DNA from: Melastoma dodecandrum | Lineage: Eukaryota; Streptophyta; Magnoliopsida; Myrtales; Melastomataceae | Direction: 5' to 3' | NCBI GenBank assembly: GCA_029817715.1 | Contig: JARUPY010000252.1 | Coordinates: 2,356,001 to 2,420,000 of the forward strand | DNA length: 64,000 bases | In this document: piece by piece, positions 45,911-56,094 of the stretch | Numbering within the stretch: position 1 is the first letter of the stretch | How the letters are laid out: every line of letters begins with the position of its first letter | Made by a program: the position numbers and the translations under genes | Notes under the pieces: model-generated | Databases searched by the model: none | Told to the model about the DNA's origin: nothing | Seen by the model: the letters and a program-made list of their open reading frames with translations, nothing else

Positions 45911-47745
45911 TCAGGACGGCAACAACCGGTGTCTCAACTCCCGTCCTCCTACCCTGACCCGAGTCTCGCCGCTCCAATGTAAAATCCAGTATCAGTTGCA
46001 GCAACAGTGTATGTCCGGTCGTGGGGTCGTGTCGATTTTGATCATGTCACGGAGCTTCTTTCTGTTGCTGACTTTCTGGTGAGAGTTAGGCCGGGGGGCC
46101 AAGAAGGGCTGCTACGTTTTCCGACATGCAAAATCCTCCTTACACTCATTATTCCTTGAGTTATTACCATAACATAGTACAACACAACACGACTGACCGA
46201 CTGACTGACTCCTTGTCTCTTAGGATTGGCAATGGCGGCCCAAATTTCGGGTCATAATGGTGGGTGCGGGTGGAGAACATAGGATTCCAAAAATCACATC
46301 CTCAAAGGAAATCGAAATTTTGCATAGAAAGTCTACATGGTTAGGCATGTTATGTCTACTAAAACGATGATGAAATAAGTAATCAATCCATTGGGACTTG
46401 ACTTCTCATTCACTCCAGATTCAGTCCTTGGGAAAGAGAACAGGAGGGATTTTGATTGGACCAAATTTCACGGAAGGGAGGGTTTGTGCTTTGTGGGGGT
46501 GGAGAGGTACTCCTTACAAAAGTACCCCCCAGAAGTACCTCCTCCCCCTTTTTCTTCCCACCATTGAAAGTAACTTTTCTTACCAAGAAGAGGGTTAAAA
46601 GCTTTGGGACAGACATGGTGTGGAGCACCCCAAGAAAGAAGAAGATCAGGCCCCATTTTTGGCTGGCTTGTTAAAGATTAGACCTTTTTGTGATTTCGTT
46701 TGATGGGTCAAGATTTAATGGAAGAGGTAAGATGGGAACAAAGCTGGCTGGTAATAAAGCAAAGCGTATATGGTGGTGGTGGTGTAGAATGGACCGACCA
46801 AATCGTACGGCTGAATATACGGAACATAATTTCCATTTTTTTTAAATAAAAATTAAAAAGGTACAAAGTACCCATTTCTTTTTTTAATTCTGGGGTTTGG
46901 TATTTTATTTATATAATAATGATGATGATGATGATAAATTAATAAGAAGACGAAAGGGGTAAGGGTGGTAAGTAGGTTGGTAGTAGTAGTTTAAGATAAT
47001 AAGTACATGGGAAAGGAGCAAGTAACAACAGAAAGGTCGACTCCATCAGACCTCGGATTTCACGCTGATTAAAATTTTTAAAAAACTCATCCACACCCCC
47101 TGCCTCTCTCTCTGACATAAACAGTTGTTATTACAAGATCTGGTTAAGACGAAAGTCTAACTACTGCCGGTTATGGATCCGGTTTTTTGAACCGTGTGCT
47201 CCATGCACAGAGACCACAGTTTGGGATTGACTGACTACTTGGACTTGACTCTGTAGCTTCACGAGTCGAGTCCGTCGGATGATGATGTTGACTCCACCAT
47301 CTTTCTGACCGTATGTATGTAAGAGATCTTCTAAATTTCCCTTCCCCTTTTTCCCTGCAAAGGACTGATTTTTCTGCTTAAAAAAAGCTTTATCTGCTTC
47401 TGCTTTCTGCAAAACAATCTCGCCCGTGTGTGTAACAATGGAACCCAGAAAGACTAAATTGGAGAAGACGGCTGGTTGTGTTGCTGTTACTGAGGATTGA
47501 GAGTTGGTAATAATATCTCTCTCATTAGGAAGATTAAGTAACTCCTCACAGGGTGGTTACCGCTGGCCGCCGCGGCTCTACAAGACCGATCTACCCCCGT
47601 GGCCACACCGCCGCGAGAAGTGAAAAGAGAAGAAAAAGGACTAAACTATGCCCTTAACGTGTTCTTGACCTTCCTTCCTTCGACCCGACTAAAACTAATT
47701 ACAGGGTGTGGGGTAAGGTGGGCGTTTTTGTTTTCTTCTTGTTGT
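45911..47745. other. FPP 3' flank and SAUR 3' flank, no gene seen
   Basis: Convergent 3' regions of the FPP and second SAUR genes. A (GAT)n microsatellite is at 46919-46936. Open frames at 46398-46674 are purine-rich shadows with no family features. Confidence 0.5.
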
Positions 47746-48081
47746 TCATCGGAAGGAGGACGTAAGGGACTGGAAGACGTCCTCGTCGCAGGGGATGGTG
47801 AGCCCCATGTCGTGGTCGAACCCGAACTCCTCCTCGGCACGCTGGAGGAGGTGCTGGAACTCGGGATGGGAGAGGATGTCGATGGGGACGACGTGCCGTA
47901 CCCTTGCCTCACCCACGTAGACAACGAAGTGGCCCTTGGGGACATCGCAGGGTCCCTCGTGGTCGTGACTGCAGGATCCTCCGCCCTGTTGATGGTTCCG
48001 CCTGCCGAGGCTGGAGCACCTCCGGAGAATCTGCTTGATCACGGCCGTCTGCGGGAGCTTGCCGGGCTTCTTGAGCGCCAT
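47746..48081 (-). CDS. SAUR (small auxin up RNA) protein
   Basis: Single exon on the minus strand, 111 residues. N-terminus [21 protein letters not shown], then [55 protein letters not shown]. The [11 protein letters not shown] ending is typical of the SAUR50/51/54 clade. Same family role as the plus-strand SAUR 7.4 kb away, but the two differ strongly outside the core, so they are old paralogs rather than a fresh tandem copy. A TATATAAA is about 100 bp upstream and a G-box CACGTG about 160 bp upstream. The recalled Arabidopsis arrangement SAUR54-FPP4-SAUR53-ARF5 (At1g19830-19850) has the same members. Confidence 0.95.
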   Translation of the reverse strand: MALKKPGKLPQTAVIKQILRRCSSLGRRNHQQGGGSCSHDHEGPCDVPKGHFVVYVGEARVRHVVPIDILSHPEFQHLLQRAEEEFGFDHDMGLTIPCDEDVFQSLTSSFR

Positions 48082-48181
48082 CTCGGTGGGGGGAGGGGGT
48101 TTACTCGTCGGAGGAGGGATTTGTTGGGTGGGTGGGTGGGAGAGTTGGGGGTGGAATTGTTATGCCGGGGAGATGAGTGAA

Positions 48182-48189
48182 TTTATATA
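48182..48189 (-). promoter_or_regulatory. TATA box of the second SAUR gene
   Basis: TATATAAA on the minus strand, 101 bp upstream of the SAUR start codon. Confidence 0.6.
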
Positions 48190-48239
48190 TGACCGAAAGG
48201 TTGGGGAAAACAGGGGAGGGAACAGGGGAACAACAGAGT

Positions 48240-48245
48240 CACGTG
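48240..48245. promoter_or_regulatory. G-box CACGTG upstream of the second SAUR gene
   Basis: Palindromic CACGTG 159 bp upstream of the start codon. G-boxes bind bHLH (for example PIF) and bZIP factors and are frequent in growth-regulated SAUR promoters. A single TGTCGG auxin-type element is at 48312-48317; both could be chance occurrences. Confidence 0.4.
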
Positions 48246-50016
48246 AGGCGGCCGTAGGCAGGGCAGACGCAGAGAGATAAAAACCGGTTCGTTTCCACTA
48301 AAATGTTTCATTGTCGGAGTCCCTTCATGACATAACAATGCCAATAGAACATCATGTTACTGAGGACGAATTTTGTGTGCGGCTGGTTCGGTTTTCGGAC
48401 AGGACTAATTTGTTCTTGTCCGTAGGAACTGAGCCCTCCGTTTGCACCAATGGTCGTGATAACGTGACGACACCCTTGTTCTCTCAAGAAGATTTTGCCG
48501 ACATCCTCCTCATGCCTCTGGAGATCACTAAGAGAAGTTTGGCTGATCCGTTACACAGAAGATCACGTCGGATTTCCTCAATGTTGTATCGTGAACGGAT
48601 GGAATTCAAACGCATTCGATCACATCCCCGTTTATGTCCTCACAGCAAGACTCGACCAAGCGACGAGCTGCGATTAATGGGTTAGGGAAGGACAGTCGAC
48701 TGAACATGGATATGGGGGTAGTGGATTCACGTGATATCTTACCAAATCAAAGCATGTTCTGAGGCTAAGGGGAATTAAACCGTGACTAGTAGCAGCAACA
48801 CTCACGTTTCTCCATAACAACAAAGCTCCTGATACAGGAAAAAACTCAGATGGATGGGTCCCCATTTCCACAGTTTGTTGCAGACATTCATGCATCTAGC
48901 AGCGATGGAACGCGCAAGCGTATCCCCGACTCCGCAACAATGACTGGTACGAATGTACGCGATCGTTTTGACTTACGAGGAGAAGAAGAAGAGTGACCGG
49001 AGAAGGTTTAATAGTTTGAAAAGAAAAGGGAAGAGCAATTTGGATGGCCAATAGAGAAAGTTAGTCCCCTCCCAAGTCAATGGGGGGGGGGAGGAGATTG
49101 GCCTGGAAGCACCAACAAATCACACACACATGCCTAAAGCTTGACAGGAACAAAGCATATGGCTAATGGGATAAGCTCAAATCCATCAATTGTTGGAGGA
49201 AGAAAAAAGGGGAAGTAGAGAGAGAGGTGTGGTGGTCACACCATTCATCAATACAATGTTGGATTACAGGGGAATTTTTTGGGTCACAAGCCTTGAATCA
49301 GGATCATACAAATTTGTCATTGGATCGTATATGGACTACCATCTCCCGGATAAAAGGGATGGTCCACTCAAGCAACTACTTGGAGACTTTTTAATGTTCT
49401 TGTGCACATAAACATCACCCCCTCAATCATTCTGGCCGCAATTAGTGGGAGGGGTGGAGAATTGGATATCCCCATCTCGATCTCCATCCCGTACAGTGCA
49501 TGTGCGATCACTTTCGGTCTCTTTTCTTGCCCCATTTGTGATCTGCCCATTTGACTGTGTGCGTTCGTATTCATGCGATTCCGATCCGATTCGAAGAAGC
49601 CGGCCTCGGTCTTGCTCTCTCGTTCTCGGCTGGACACCAACACAGGTCGTTTTAGGCTGTGGTCTCGTCTTTGCCCCCTCCCCCACCCTATGGCTAGATA
49701 CTAAACGGTTGGCAACTGGATGCGCGCGTGTCGTGGGTTCTGCTGTATGCGCCAAACCATTGAACTAACCAAATGCCAGGGGATTGAGATCGACCTTGCA
49801 CTACGAATGATCATGTCGATAGTTGAAGCATCAAAATCGCCTCCAAGGATGACCCCTGTCGCCATTTCCATCACACGCGGACGACAACATTTTCTACCCA
49901 GAGTCGTGCCAGACGGTATGTCGAATGTGACGCGGATACGACACATACCAAGTATAGAACCAATTAGAACCACAAACGTTTGTTACAACATACGAAAACA
50001 TCGAGGGGGGGTTAAA
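48246..50016. other. Intergenic, no gene recognised
   Basis: About 1.8 kb with no supportable exon. A G run (10 bases) is at 49082-49091. Overlapping open frames at 49420-49770 on both strands carry no recognisable motif. Confidence 0.45.
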
Positions 50017-50087
50017 TTGGGCGGGCCTTGTAAGCTGGGCCTGAATGTTGGCCCGATTAGTACATCCGCGATGCCAGAAAAGCCCAT
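50017..50087 (+). promoter_or_regulatory. Site II-like elements upstream of the LQY1-type pseudogene
   Basis: TTGGGCGGGCC near 50017, TGGGCC at 50036-50041, TTGGCCCG near 50049 and AGCCCAT at 50081-50087. These look like the relic or still-intact core of the former promoter, about 420-490 bp upstream of the first recognisable exon. Confidence 0.4.
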
Positions 50088-50502
50088 TTGATCCGCCATG
50101 CGACACGTGGTACGACATGATTCGCTGCAGAGGTAACTGTCCAGGAAACGGTTTTCACTTCCTCGCCACGTGTCCGAAACACAGAGGATCCCTCTACATT
50201 CACTTCTTCCAGATTCCACGGTCGGGATGGGACGACGAGAACAACGACCTCTCGGTCTGACCCGATGATTGACGCCCACTAGAAAGAATGGTCGGAAGTT
50301 GAAAGGAGAAGAAACGTCGGACGAATCCACCATCGAGAATGTCAACCCTCAAGTCTCGTTGAGCTCGACCAGAACACAGTTCGTGCTGATGTGGCTTAGG
50401 GTTGGTTCTCTTTAGGGGGTTGTTGCATTGTTGGAGGAAAAGGTCATCTGATGTGCGAATTGGGTGCTTGTCCATGTATTGGTCTGGAGGGGATTATCTC
50501 AG

Positions 50503-51443
50503 GCGGTGGCGATTACTGTCGGCTTTGTCAGCGTTGCCATTGGAATTGGGATTCCCGTAAGAGATCCAGATCGACAATGCCGTAAGTTGTCATTGCATTT
50601 TTTCTCGATTCTGTGGACGGAAGTGATTGCTAGATGTTGCTTGGATGTGAGCAATTCCTAGGCCAAGAGAGAGAACACGCAGCCGTGCTTCCCCTGCAAT
50701 GGTTCCGGAGCACGTAAGCGGTCTCTTCGCTTTGTTGGTTTGTTGTTGTGAATTGCCTGATTGATGTGCCGGTTTTGACTACTCAAATCCGAGTACCACG
50801 AGCTATTTCCACTGTGCTATGCATTTTCCTGGATGGAAGAGTTGAGGCGAATGTAAATCGGGTCTCGATGTTAATTCGTGCCTTTTGGAGCAACATGTTG
50901 TTGGTACACCTTCAAGGTGATTTTGGTCTAGCACTGTCGGTAGAAGCATGACCGTCATTCCCCATTCATTTTTTATGTTTGGGTCATGTAAATGTCTCGC
51001 ACTGTTTACTCGGTTGAGCGCAAAATAAGTTGCTGCTTAAAACTAATTTACGGAGACAAAGTTTTGTCTCCTCGTTTCATCGAGGAAGATGCAGATTTTG
51101 CTTGGGGACTGGAAGTGTATCCGCAGAACCCAGTGGGGATGAGAAGGAGTCACGTTGCATAAACTGTGACGGTGCTGGTTATTTAACATGGATGACATGC
51201 CAAGGTTCTGGGATTTCAGCCTCGATGCCTTGATCGCAGGTATGCATTTCACATCCTCTCCTGAACGCCATTTCCTTTACGTAGATGCAATGCCCAGAGC
51301 AGACGGCGAGTTTATGACACTCGTCATTGCAATAACACCCATGGCTTCCGTAAATGGGGATTGGAGTGTCCAAAGGATTCAGGGTCTTACAAACCAGTTC
51401 TGATTTGTTGCATTTGTACAGAGAGTTCAAGGACGACGACCGA
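50503..51443 (+). pseudogene. Decayed LQY1-like thylakoid zinc-finger (DnaJ-type) gene
   Basis: Four exons of an LQY1-type gene can be aligned by eye: 50503-50581 (AVAITVGFVSVAIGIGIPV, the transmembrane segment), 50662-50713 (AKRENTQPCFPCNGSGA), 51085-51239 (RCRFCLGTGSV ... CINCDGAG ... TCQGSG) and 51422-51443 (REFKDDD). Splice sites survive. Damage: about 5 bases are missing between the PV and EIQIDNA codons, shifting frame and creating TAA; one extra T after TCQGSG shifts frame again; the first Cys of the fourth CxxCxGxG motif is Trp; the final stop is CGA. The transit-peptide exon cannot be found. Family role: LQY1 binds the photosystem II core in thylakoids and helps repair after photodamage. 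Sequence errors could mimic one lesion, but not all four. Confidence 0.8.
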
Positions 51444-52175
51444 ACTACAGCACCCCGATTTTGGATGGCTCTTTGATGAAGCTGCGAAATTGTACGAAAA
51501 GGACCAATTGCTGATTCGCTCTGTGTTTGAACCGATGTAATTAGCACTGCGTTGCCATGGGATGGGATCCCTCGTTTCTTTGGCATAGTTTGTTCCCTTA
51601 TTGGTGCACAGAATGATGAAAGGCATGGACATGAACCCAGCTAGTACTCCACTTTAGGACAGTCTCCAGTGATCATGTCTTGCCCAGAAATGGGCCGAGC
51701 ATGTCCTACACTAATTTCAGCCACAGTATGACTACGGAAGCACTCCCATGATGGGAAAATCGATGACTCTTTTGCACATCCTTTAATGGAACATCGCTTT
51801 GGAACCTCGTGTCTTGTCGGGATTATGTCACGTTTTCGAGCTAGGCCACGAGGCAAATGGGTTCTGGATAGACATTGACGAATGACGACGACGACGGTGG
51901 TGGTAGTAGTGGCGTCCACCGCCCGCCATTGCTATCGCTTTCCTTCCATACTTCCTTACCTTCTTGTGCGGGTACGTGTCGCTATTCCCTTGGTTGCCTG
52001 TTGTTGCCGTCTTAGGTCACATGCCCTATGTGAAATGGCCACTGGGATTGCTAGTGGTACGCTTGATGTTGAAGGAAGTGATGGGCAAACAATGACTAGC
52101 AGCAACAATTGCAATATACATGACTTATCTTTGTTCCTTAAACCACTAGGTCAGAATCTAAGGTTGTTCTAAGAA
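51444..52175. other. Flank between LQY1-type pseudogene and LOG gene
   Basis: Former 3' untranslated region of the pseudogene and 3' flank of the LOG gene. A (GAC)n/(GGT)n trinucleotide stretch is at 51881-51915. No exon supported. Confidence 0.45.
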
Positions 52176-53705
52176 TCAACGAGATATCTCCGACTTGGTG
52201 TAGTAACCCAGTTGCTGCTCCGTCTCCCAACTCAACCTAGGCGCCACCCCGTGGTGGTTGGGCACGTACTCCTCGAGCTTGGAAAGGAGCTCATGTGCAG
52301 TCGGAGCAGACACGATAATGTGACGGGCGGACGGCGCGATGAACCCCTCGTCCACGGCCTTGTCTATGAACGACAGCAGCGAGTTGTAGTACCCGTCCAC
52401 GTTCAGCACCCCCACCTGCAGTGCCAACATATCAGTGACCAATTCATTCCTCAGAGACCGATCACTCGCCAACCAGGGACGCAGAGATGGGGAACTCACA
52501 GGCTTATCATGGATCCCAAGCTGAGCCCAGGTTATGACCTCCAGGAGCTCTTCCAGGGTGCCGTACCCACCTGGAGAGCACGACCCATGAGAGAAAGCTT
52601 CAACATCTCATCGCGGCCACAACTCAACTCGACCCGAATTAATCAAATATCGAATTTTTAAGTTACCGGGCAGGGCAATGAAAGCATCAGCATGCCTGGC
52701 CATTTCAGCCTTCCTTTGGTGCATCCCAGAGACTGCCCTCACCTCCCCAATCTTCTCCCCTGTTATCTGCCAACCCCAAAAAACAGGAACACAAGCAAGC
52801 AAAACCACTTAGTCCAAATCTGGGAAAACTAAGAAGGAACCGAAGAATTCATGAAATGGTGGCAGCAAATTGTCGAAGTACCTCACTAGGCATGAGGGTC
52901 TTGGGGATCACCCTACACCAAACCCAAAAAGACAAAAGGCAGGGGATGAGACAAGAAAGGAGATATCACGCCACATTAAACTAAACTAATGGAAGTGACA
53001 AATGTTGTCATTAGTTAAGTATTTGTTTAATGAAAATCTACCCCAACACGTGGCGGCCGCCATCATAAACAACTTGGGACACAAGACCCATCAGCCCAAT
53101 GCTGCCTCCACCATACACCAAGTCTATGTTCCTTTCCACCTGCAATGTTTAATTTTTTTTTTAAAAAAAAACAAAATTCTTAATACAAGAAACTCTCATC
53201 ATTGACAACATCTACTCATAATAAAAGAAAGTGGAGCAAAGATTGGGACGTTCTTATCGACATAAACTCAGACCGACTATCACACCAACACCATTCTTTT
53301 AATGTCAGTTTTCTTTACTATTTTTATCCTTCCAGAACTTCAACTCTCTCCCTTTCATCTTCCCCCTCCACACCCGCAAAAAGAAAATAAAGAAAGGAAA
53401 GGAAAGGAAGGAGGTTGCCGAGAGGAATACAAGTAACTGGAAACAGGGGTCTCTGTTTTTTCCCCTGTTAAAAAAATATTGTCCCTTGCCGAAAGTCAGG
53501 AGAAGGTTAAGGAGATGATTCTAGTCTTAGTTTATTTTGGGGAAGGGGGTGGAAGACATGGGGACGGAGGAATATTTACGAGCTGGTTGCCGAGCTGAAT
53601 AGCTGCGAGCTGGTAGCTGGGGTTCTTCCCGGGGCTGCTTCCGCAGAACACGCACACGCGACGGAACCTCGACTTCCCCTGGCTCTGGTACTGGTTATTA
53701 TCCAT
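52176..53705 (-). CDS. LONELY GUY-type cytokinin riboside 5'-monophosphate phosphoribohydrolase
   Basis: Six exons on the minus strand: 53705-53580, 53139-53042, 52912-52882, 52766-52667, 52570-52500 and 52415-52176, giving 221 residues, close to the usual ~215. Motifs: [18 protein letters not shown] at the N-terminus, [13 protein letters not shown], the catalytic MHQRKAEM (R103, K104), and the nucleotide-binding PGGYGTLEE at 118-126. No targeting peptide. Reaction: hydrolyses cytokinin ribotides directly to free active cytokinin bases plus ribose 5-phosphate in cytosol and nucleus. The divided exon 3 is only 31 bp, consistent with LOG genes. Known biology places LOG3/LOG4 downstream of MONOPTEROS via TMO5-LHW in vascular tissue; which LOG clade this copy belongs to cannot be told by eye. 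Confidence 0.96.
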
Positions 53706-54344
53706 CGGAAAGGGGGAGAAGGTTACGAAACGGAACGGTGCCCACTTCCCGGCGCGGCGAACGTTGACGGAGCAGCGTATGCGGTTTTTCTTTCAAGGAG
53801 GGAGGGAACAAAAACGTGGTGATGAAACAACAAGCAAGTCGATGGGTGGGTGGGGAAGAAGCAAAATCCTGTTTGGACAAAGGAAGAGAAAGGGAAAGAA
53901 GGTAAGGGAATGGAGAAGGAAAGAATGTGGGAGTAAGATGTAAGAACAAGTGACCGGTCCCCTCTTTTCTCTTTGGAGGGGAGTGGTCTTTGGGTTGGTC
54001 CCCTTTTTATAATATTTTGTAACAAAGATGTCATCAAAACAAGCTTTCCCCAAATAACCCCCCGACACATCACATCCCCTCCCTCCCTCCCTCCCCCACC
54101 TATCTCATGTGATGATCATTCCTGACGTGGAAGAATGGATCAGAAAAAGGAAAAAAAAAAAGGCCCCTTAAATCATGGGGCAATCCCTGAGAATGAAGGG
54201 CTCAAAGTTCGAGGAACACGTTGTATGATTCCTACATTTGGTTGGAATGGATGTTGGAGAGTCCACCCCCACACCAATACCCATGTGGCAATGTGAGATT
54301 TTCTGGGGTTGGATTGGATCGAATCCAGTCTTTGTAACTGTGAC
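53706..54344. other. LOG promoter and leader
   Basis: Upstream region of the LOG gene up to the hAT insertion site at 54345. AG/CT-rich stretches occur at 53380-53420 and 53860-53930. No exon supported. Confidence 0.45.
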
Positions 54345-54352
54345 TTCCCAAC
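54345..54352. repeat. Left 8-bp target-site duplication of the hAT element
   Basis: TTCCCAAC directly before the element's terminal TAGGGGCG; identical copy at 56087-56094. Confidence 0.85.
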
Positions 54353-56086
54353 TAGGGGCGAAAATGAGCCGAGCCGCTCGTGAGCTAGCTCGGTCAAAGC
54401 TCGGTTCGAGCTCGACTTTGACCGAGCTCGAGCCTGTTCGTTCCGGCTCGTTAACGAAACGAGCCGAGCTCAAGCCGAAACACTAACAGCTCGAAGGCTC
54501 GCGAGCCTAATATTATATAAAAAATTTTAATAATTTATTAATAAAAAAATAATAAAATTACCTAAAAAACTTTTTCTTTCCCCCTCTCCACACTCTGTGG
54601 TAAAAGCAAACCCTAAAGAAAAAACCTCTCTCTTCCTCTCCTTTTGGCGTGGCGATCTCCTTTTGGCGTGGCGAACTCCTCTCTTCAAGAAGTTCAGAAG
54701 GTAAAATCGGCCTTAGATATTGCTGCTGAACATTCAGATGAATTTATTAAAGCATTAGCATGTAAGATGAAGCTCAAGTTTGACAAATATTGGGGCGAAT
54801 GCAACTTATTGATGGCTGTTGCTGTGGTGCTCGACCCAAGTCAAAAAATGATGGCAGTTGATTTCTGTTTTCTAAAGCTTTATTCTGACAGAGATGTTTC
54901 AAAGAATAAAGATTTGATTGAAAAAACAATTGAAGGCCTTTATGAAGAATATATTACAAAGCATTCGAAGGCATCTTCTGACTATTCGAATTATGAGAGT
55001 TTAGGTTCTTCTAGCAGTGTTGGCATGAAAGCAAGTATTACTCAAAACTGGGATGATTTTGAATCATATTGTGAAAAACTTGAGACTTCAGGGCCTAGAA
55101 AATCTGAATTGGCTGAATATTTGGAAAAAAAATCGTCTAAAAAAGAGTGAAATTGGCAAAGACTTTTCTTATTTGGATTGGTGGAAGATGAATCGGGTAC
55201 ATTATCCAATTTTGTCAAGAATGGCAGTTGATATTTTAGCCATCCCAACAAGCTTAGTGGCTTCTGAAGCTACATTCAGTGCTGGAACGAGGGTAATTGA
55301 TGCTTATCGTGCATCTCTTTCTCCGAATACGGTAGAAGCATTACTTTATGGAGGAGATTGGCTTCGACATTTACATGGGATGAAAAAAATTGAAAAGGTA
55401 AGTTTTTTTCATTTAAAGTTTTTTCAATTTATGAAATATATTATTTATTAAACATGTTACTAACCCAAGCTTTTTATTTCTCTTTTTTGTTTCTTTTACA
55501 GAAAGGGAAAACATACCAAGAGATATTTATTCAAGTACCTAATTCAACTTCTTGAAGTAAGCTAAATATCGTTACATACTTTATAAAATTTTAAGATATT
55601 TATTGTCTTATTATTGTTATGGTGATTGTAATACTCTTTATAATATTTTATATGTAGGTGATGATGCTTGTGATATTATTATGATTGGTAATGAAGTTAT
55701 ATCGTGAAGATGTTTTAAGAGTATGATTCTTGTGGTTCGTGATTGTTTTGATAAATCTGGTTCTATTTATGGAGATGTTTTGGGAGAATAGTTTGGAGAT
55801 GTTTTGGAATTATGATTTTGTTGAAATATTTTGACAGCATTGTTCATATTTATGTTTTTGAAGTGAACTTTATTATATATGTTTTCGAGCCAACCGAGCC
55901 GAGTTCGAGCTTTCGAGCCAAGCTTAGGCTCGATCTACATTCGAGCCTTTCGAGCCGAGCTCGAGCTCTCCGTACTTGGAACGAGCCGAGTTCGAGCTCC
56001 AATTATTTGAGCTCGATCGAGCTTGAGCCGAGCTCGAGCTCGAGCCTGGGAGTACTCGGTCTCGATTCGACTCATTTTCACTCCTA
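54353..56086 (+). mobile_element. hAT-superfamily DNA transposon, internally deleted, 1,734 bp
   Basis: The element starts TAGGGGCGAAAATGAGCC and ends, read on the opposite strand, TAGGAGTGAAAATGAGTC: imperfect terminal inverted repeats matching the hAT form (c/tAGGGGTGAAAA). It is flanked by a perfect 8-bp target duplication, the hAT length. Both subterminal regions (about 54366-54510 and 55884-56060) are dense in GAGC(T/C)CGAGC-type motifs in both orientations, presumably transposase-binding repeats. Inside is the C-terminal third of a hAT transposase (see pseudogene entry); the BED finger and the catalytic N-terminal part are missing. A tandem 19-bp duplication at 54640-54677 may mark the deletion junction. 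It is therefore non-autonomous. The unmutated target duplication suggests a fairly recent insertion, here about 640 bp upstream of LOG. Confidence 0.92.
54644..55400 (+). pseudogene. Truncated hAT transposase (DUF4413 plus dimerisation domain)
   Basis: A first frame at 54644-55150 carries the DUF4413-like region (KMKLKFDKYWGECNLLMAVA, VLDPSQKM) and ends at a stop after KKSSKKE. The sequence continues in the next frame from about 55140 with DFSYLDWWKMN, YPILSRMAVDILAIPTSLVA, SEATFSAG and SPNTVEALLYGGDWLR, the hAT C-terminal dimerisation domain, ending at a GTAAGT donor near 55399. The shift occurs in an A-rich run at about 55126-55147. The N-terminal zinc finger and RNase H-like catalytic core are absent, so no active enzyme is encoded. 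Confidence 0.88.
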
Positions 56087-56094
56087 TTCCCAAC
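56087..56094. repeat. Right 8-bp target-site duplication of the hAT element
   Basis: TTCCCAAC directly after the element end; identical to 54345-54352. Confidence 0.85.

Noticed and set aside
46398..46674. Overlapping open frames on both strands after FPP
   Set aside because: Low-complexity purine-rich DNA; no motif, no splice context, and both strands are open equally.
47599..48180. Plus-strand 193-codon frame over the second SAUR
   Set aside because: Antisense of the SAUR core; the minus-strand frame has all conserved SAUR motifs.
48182..48317. Auxin response elements controlling the SAUR near ARF5
   Set aside because: Only one TGTCGG-type hexamer and no paired or inverted arrangement was found near this SAUR, and none in the ~400 bp upstream of the other; this is chance level, so no ARF5-SAUR control element is claimed.
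54353..56086. hAT transposase as an intact host-domesticated gene
   Set aside because: The reading frame is broken in an A-rich run, the N-terminal domains are missing and the ends still carry terminal repeats and target duplications, all pointing to a transposon derivative.
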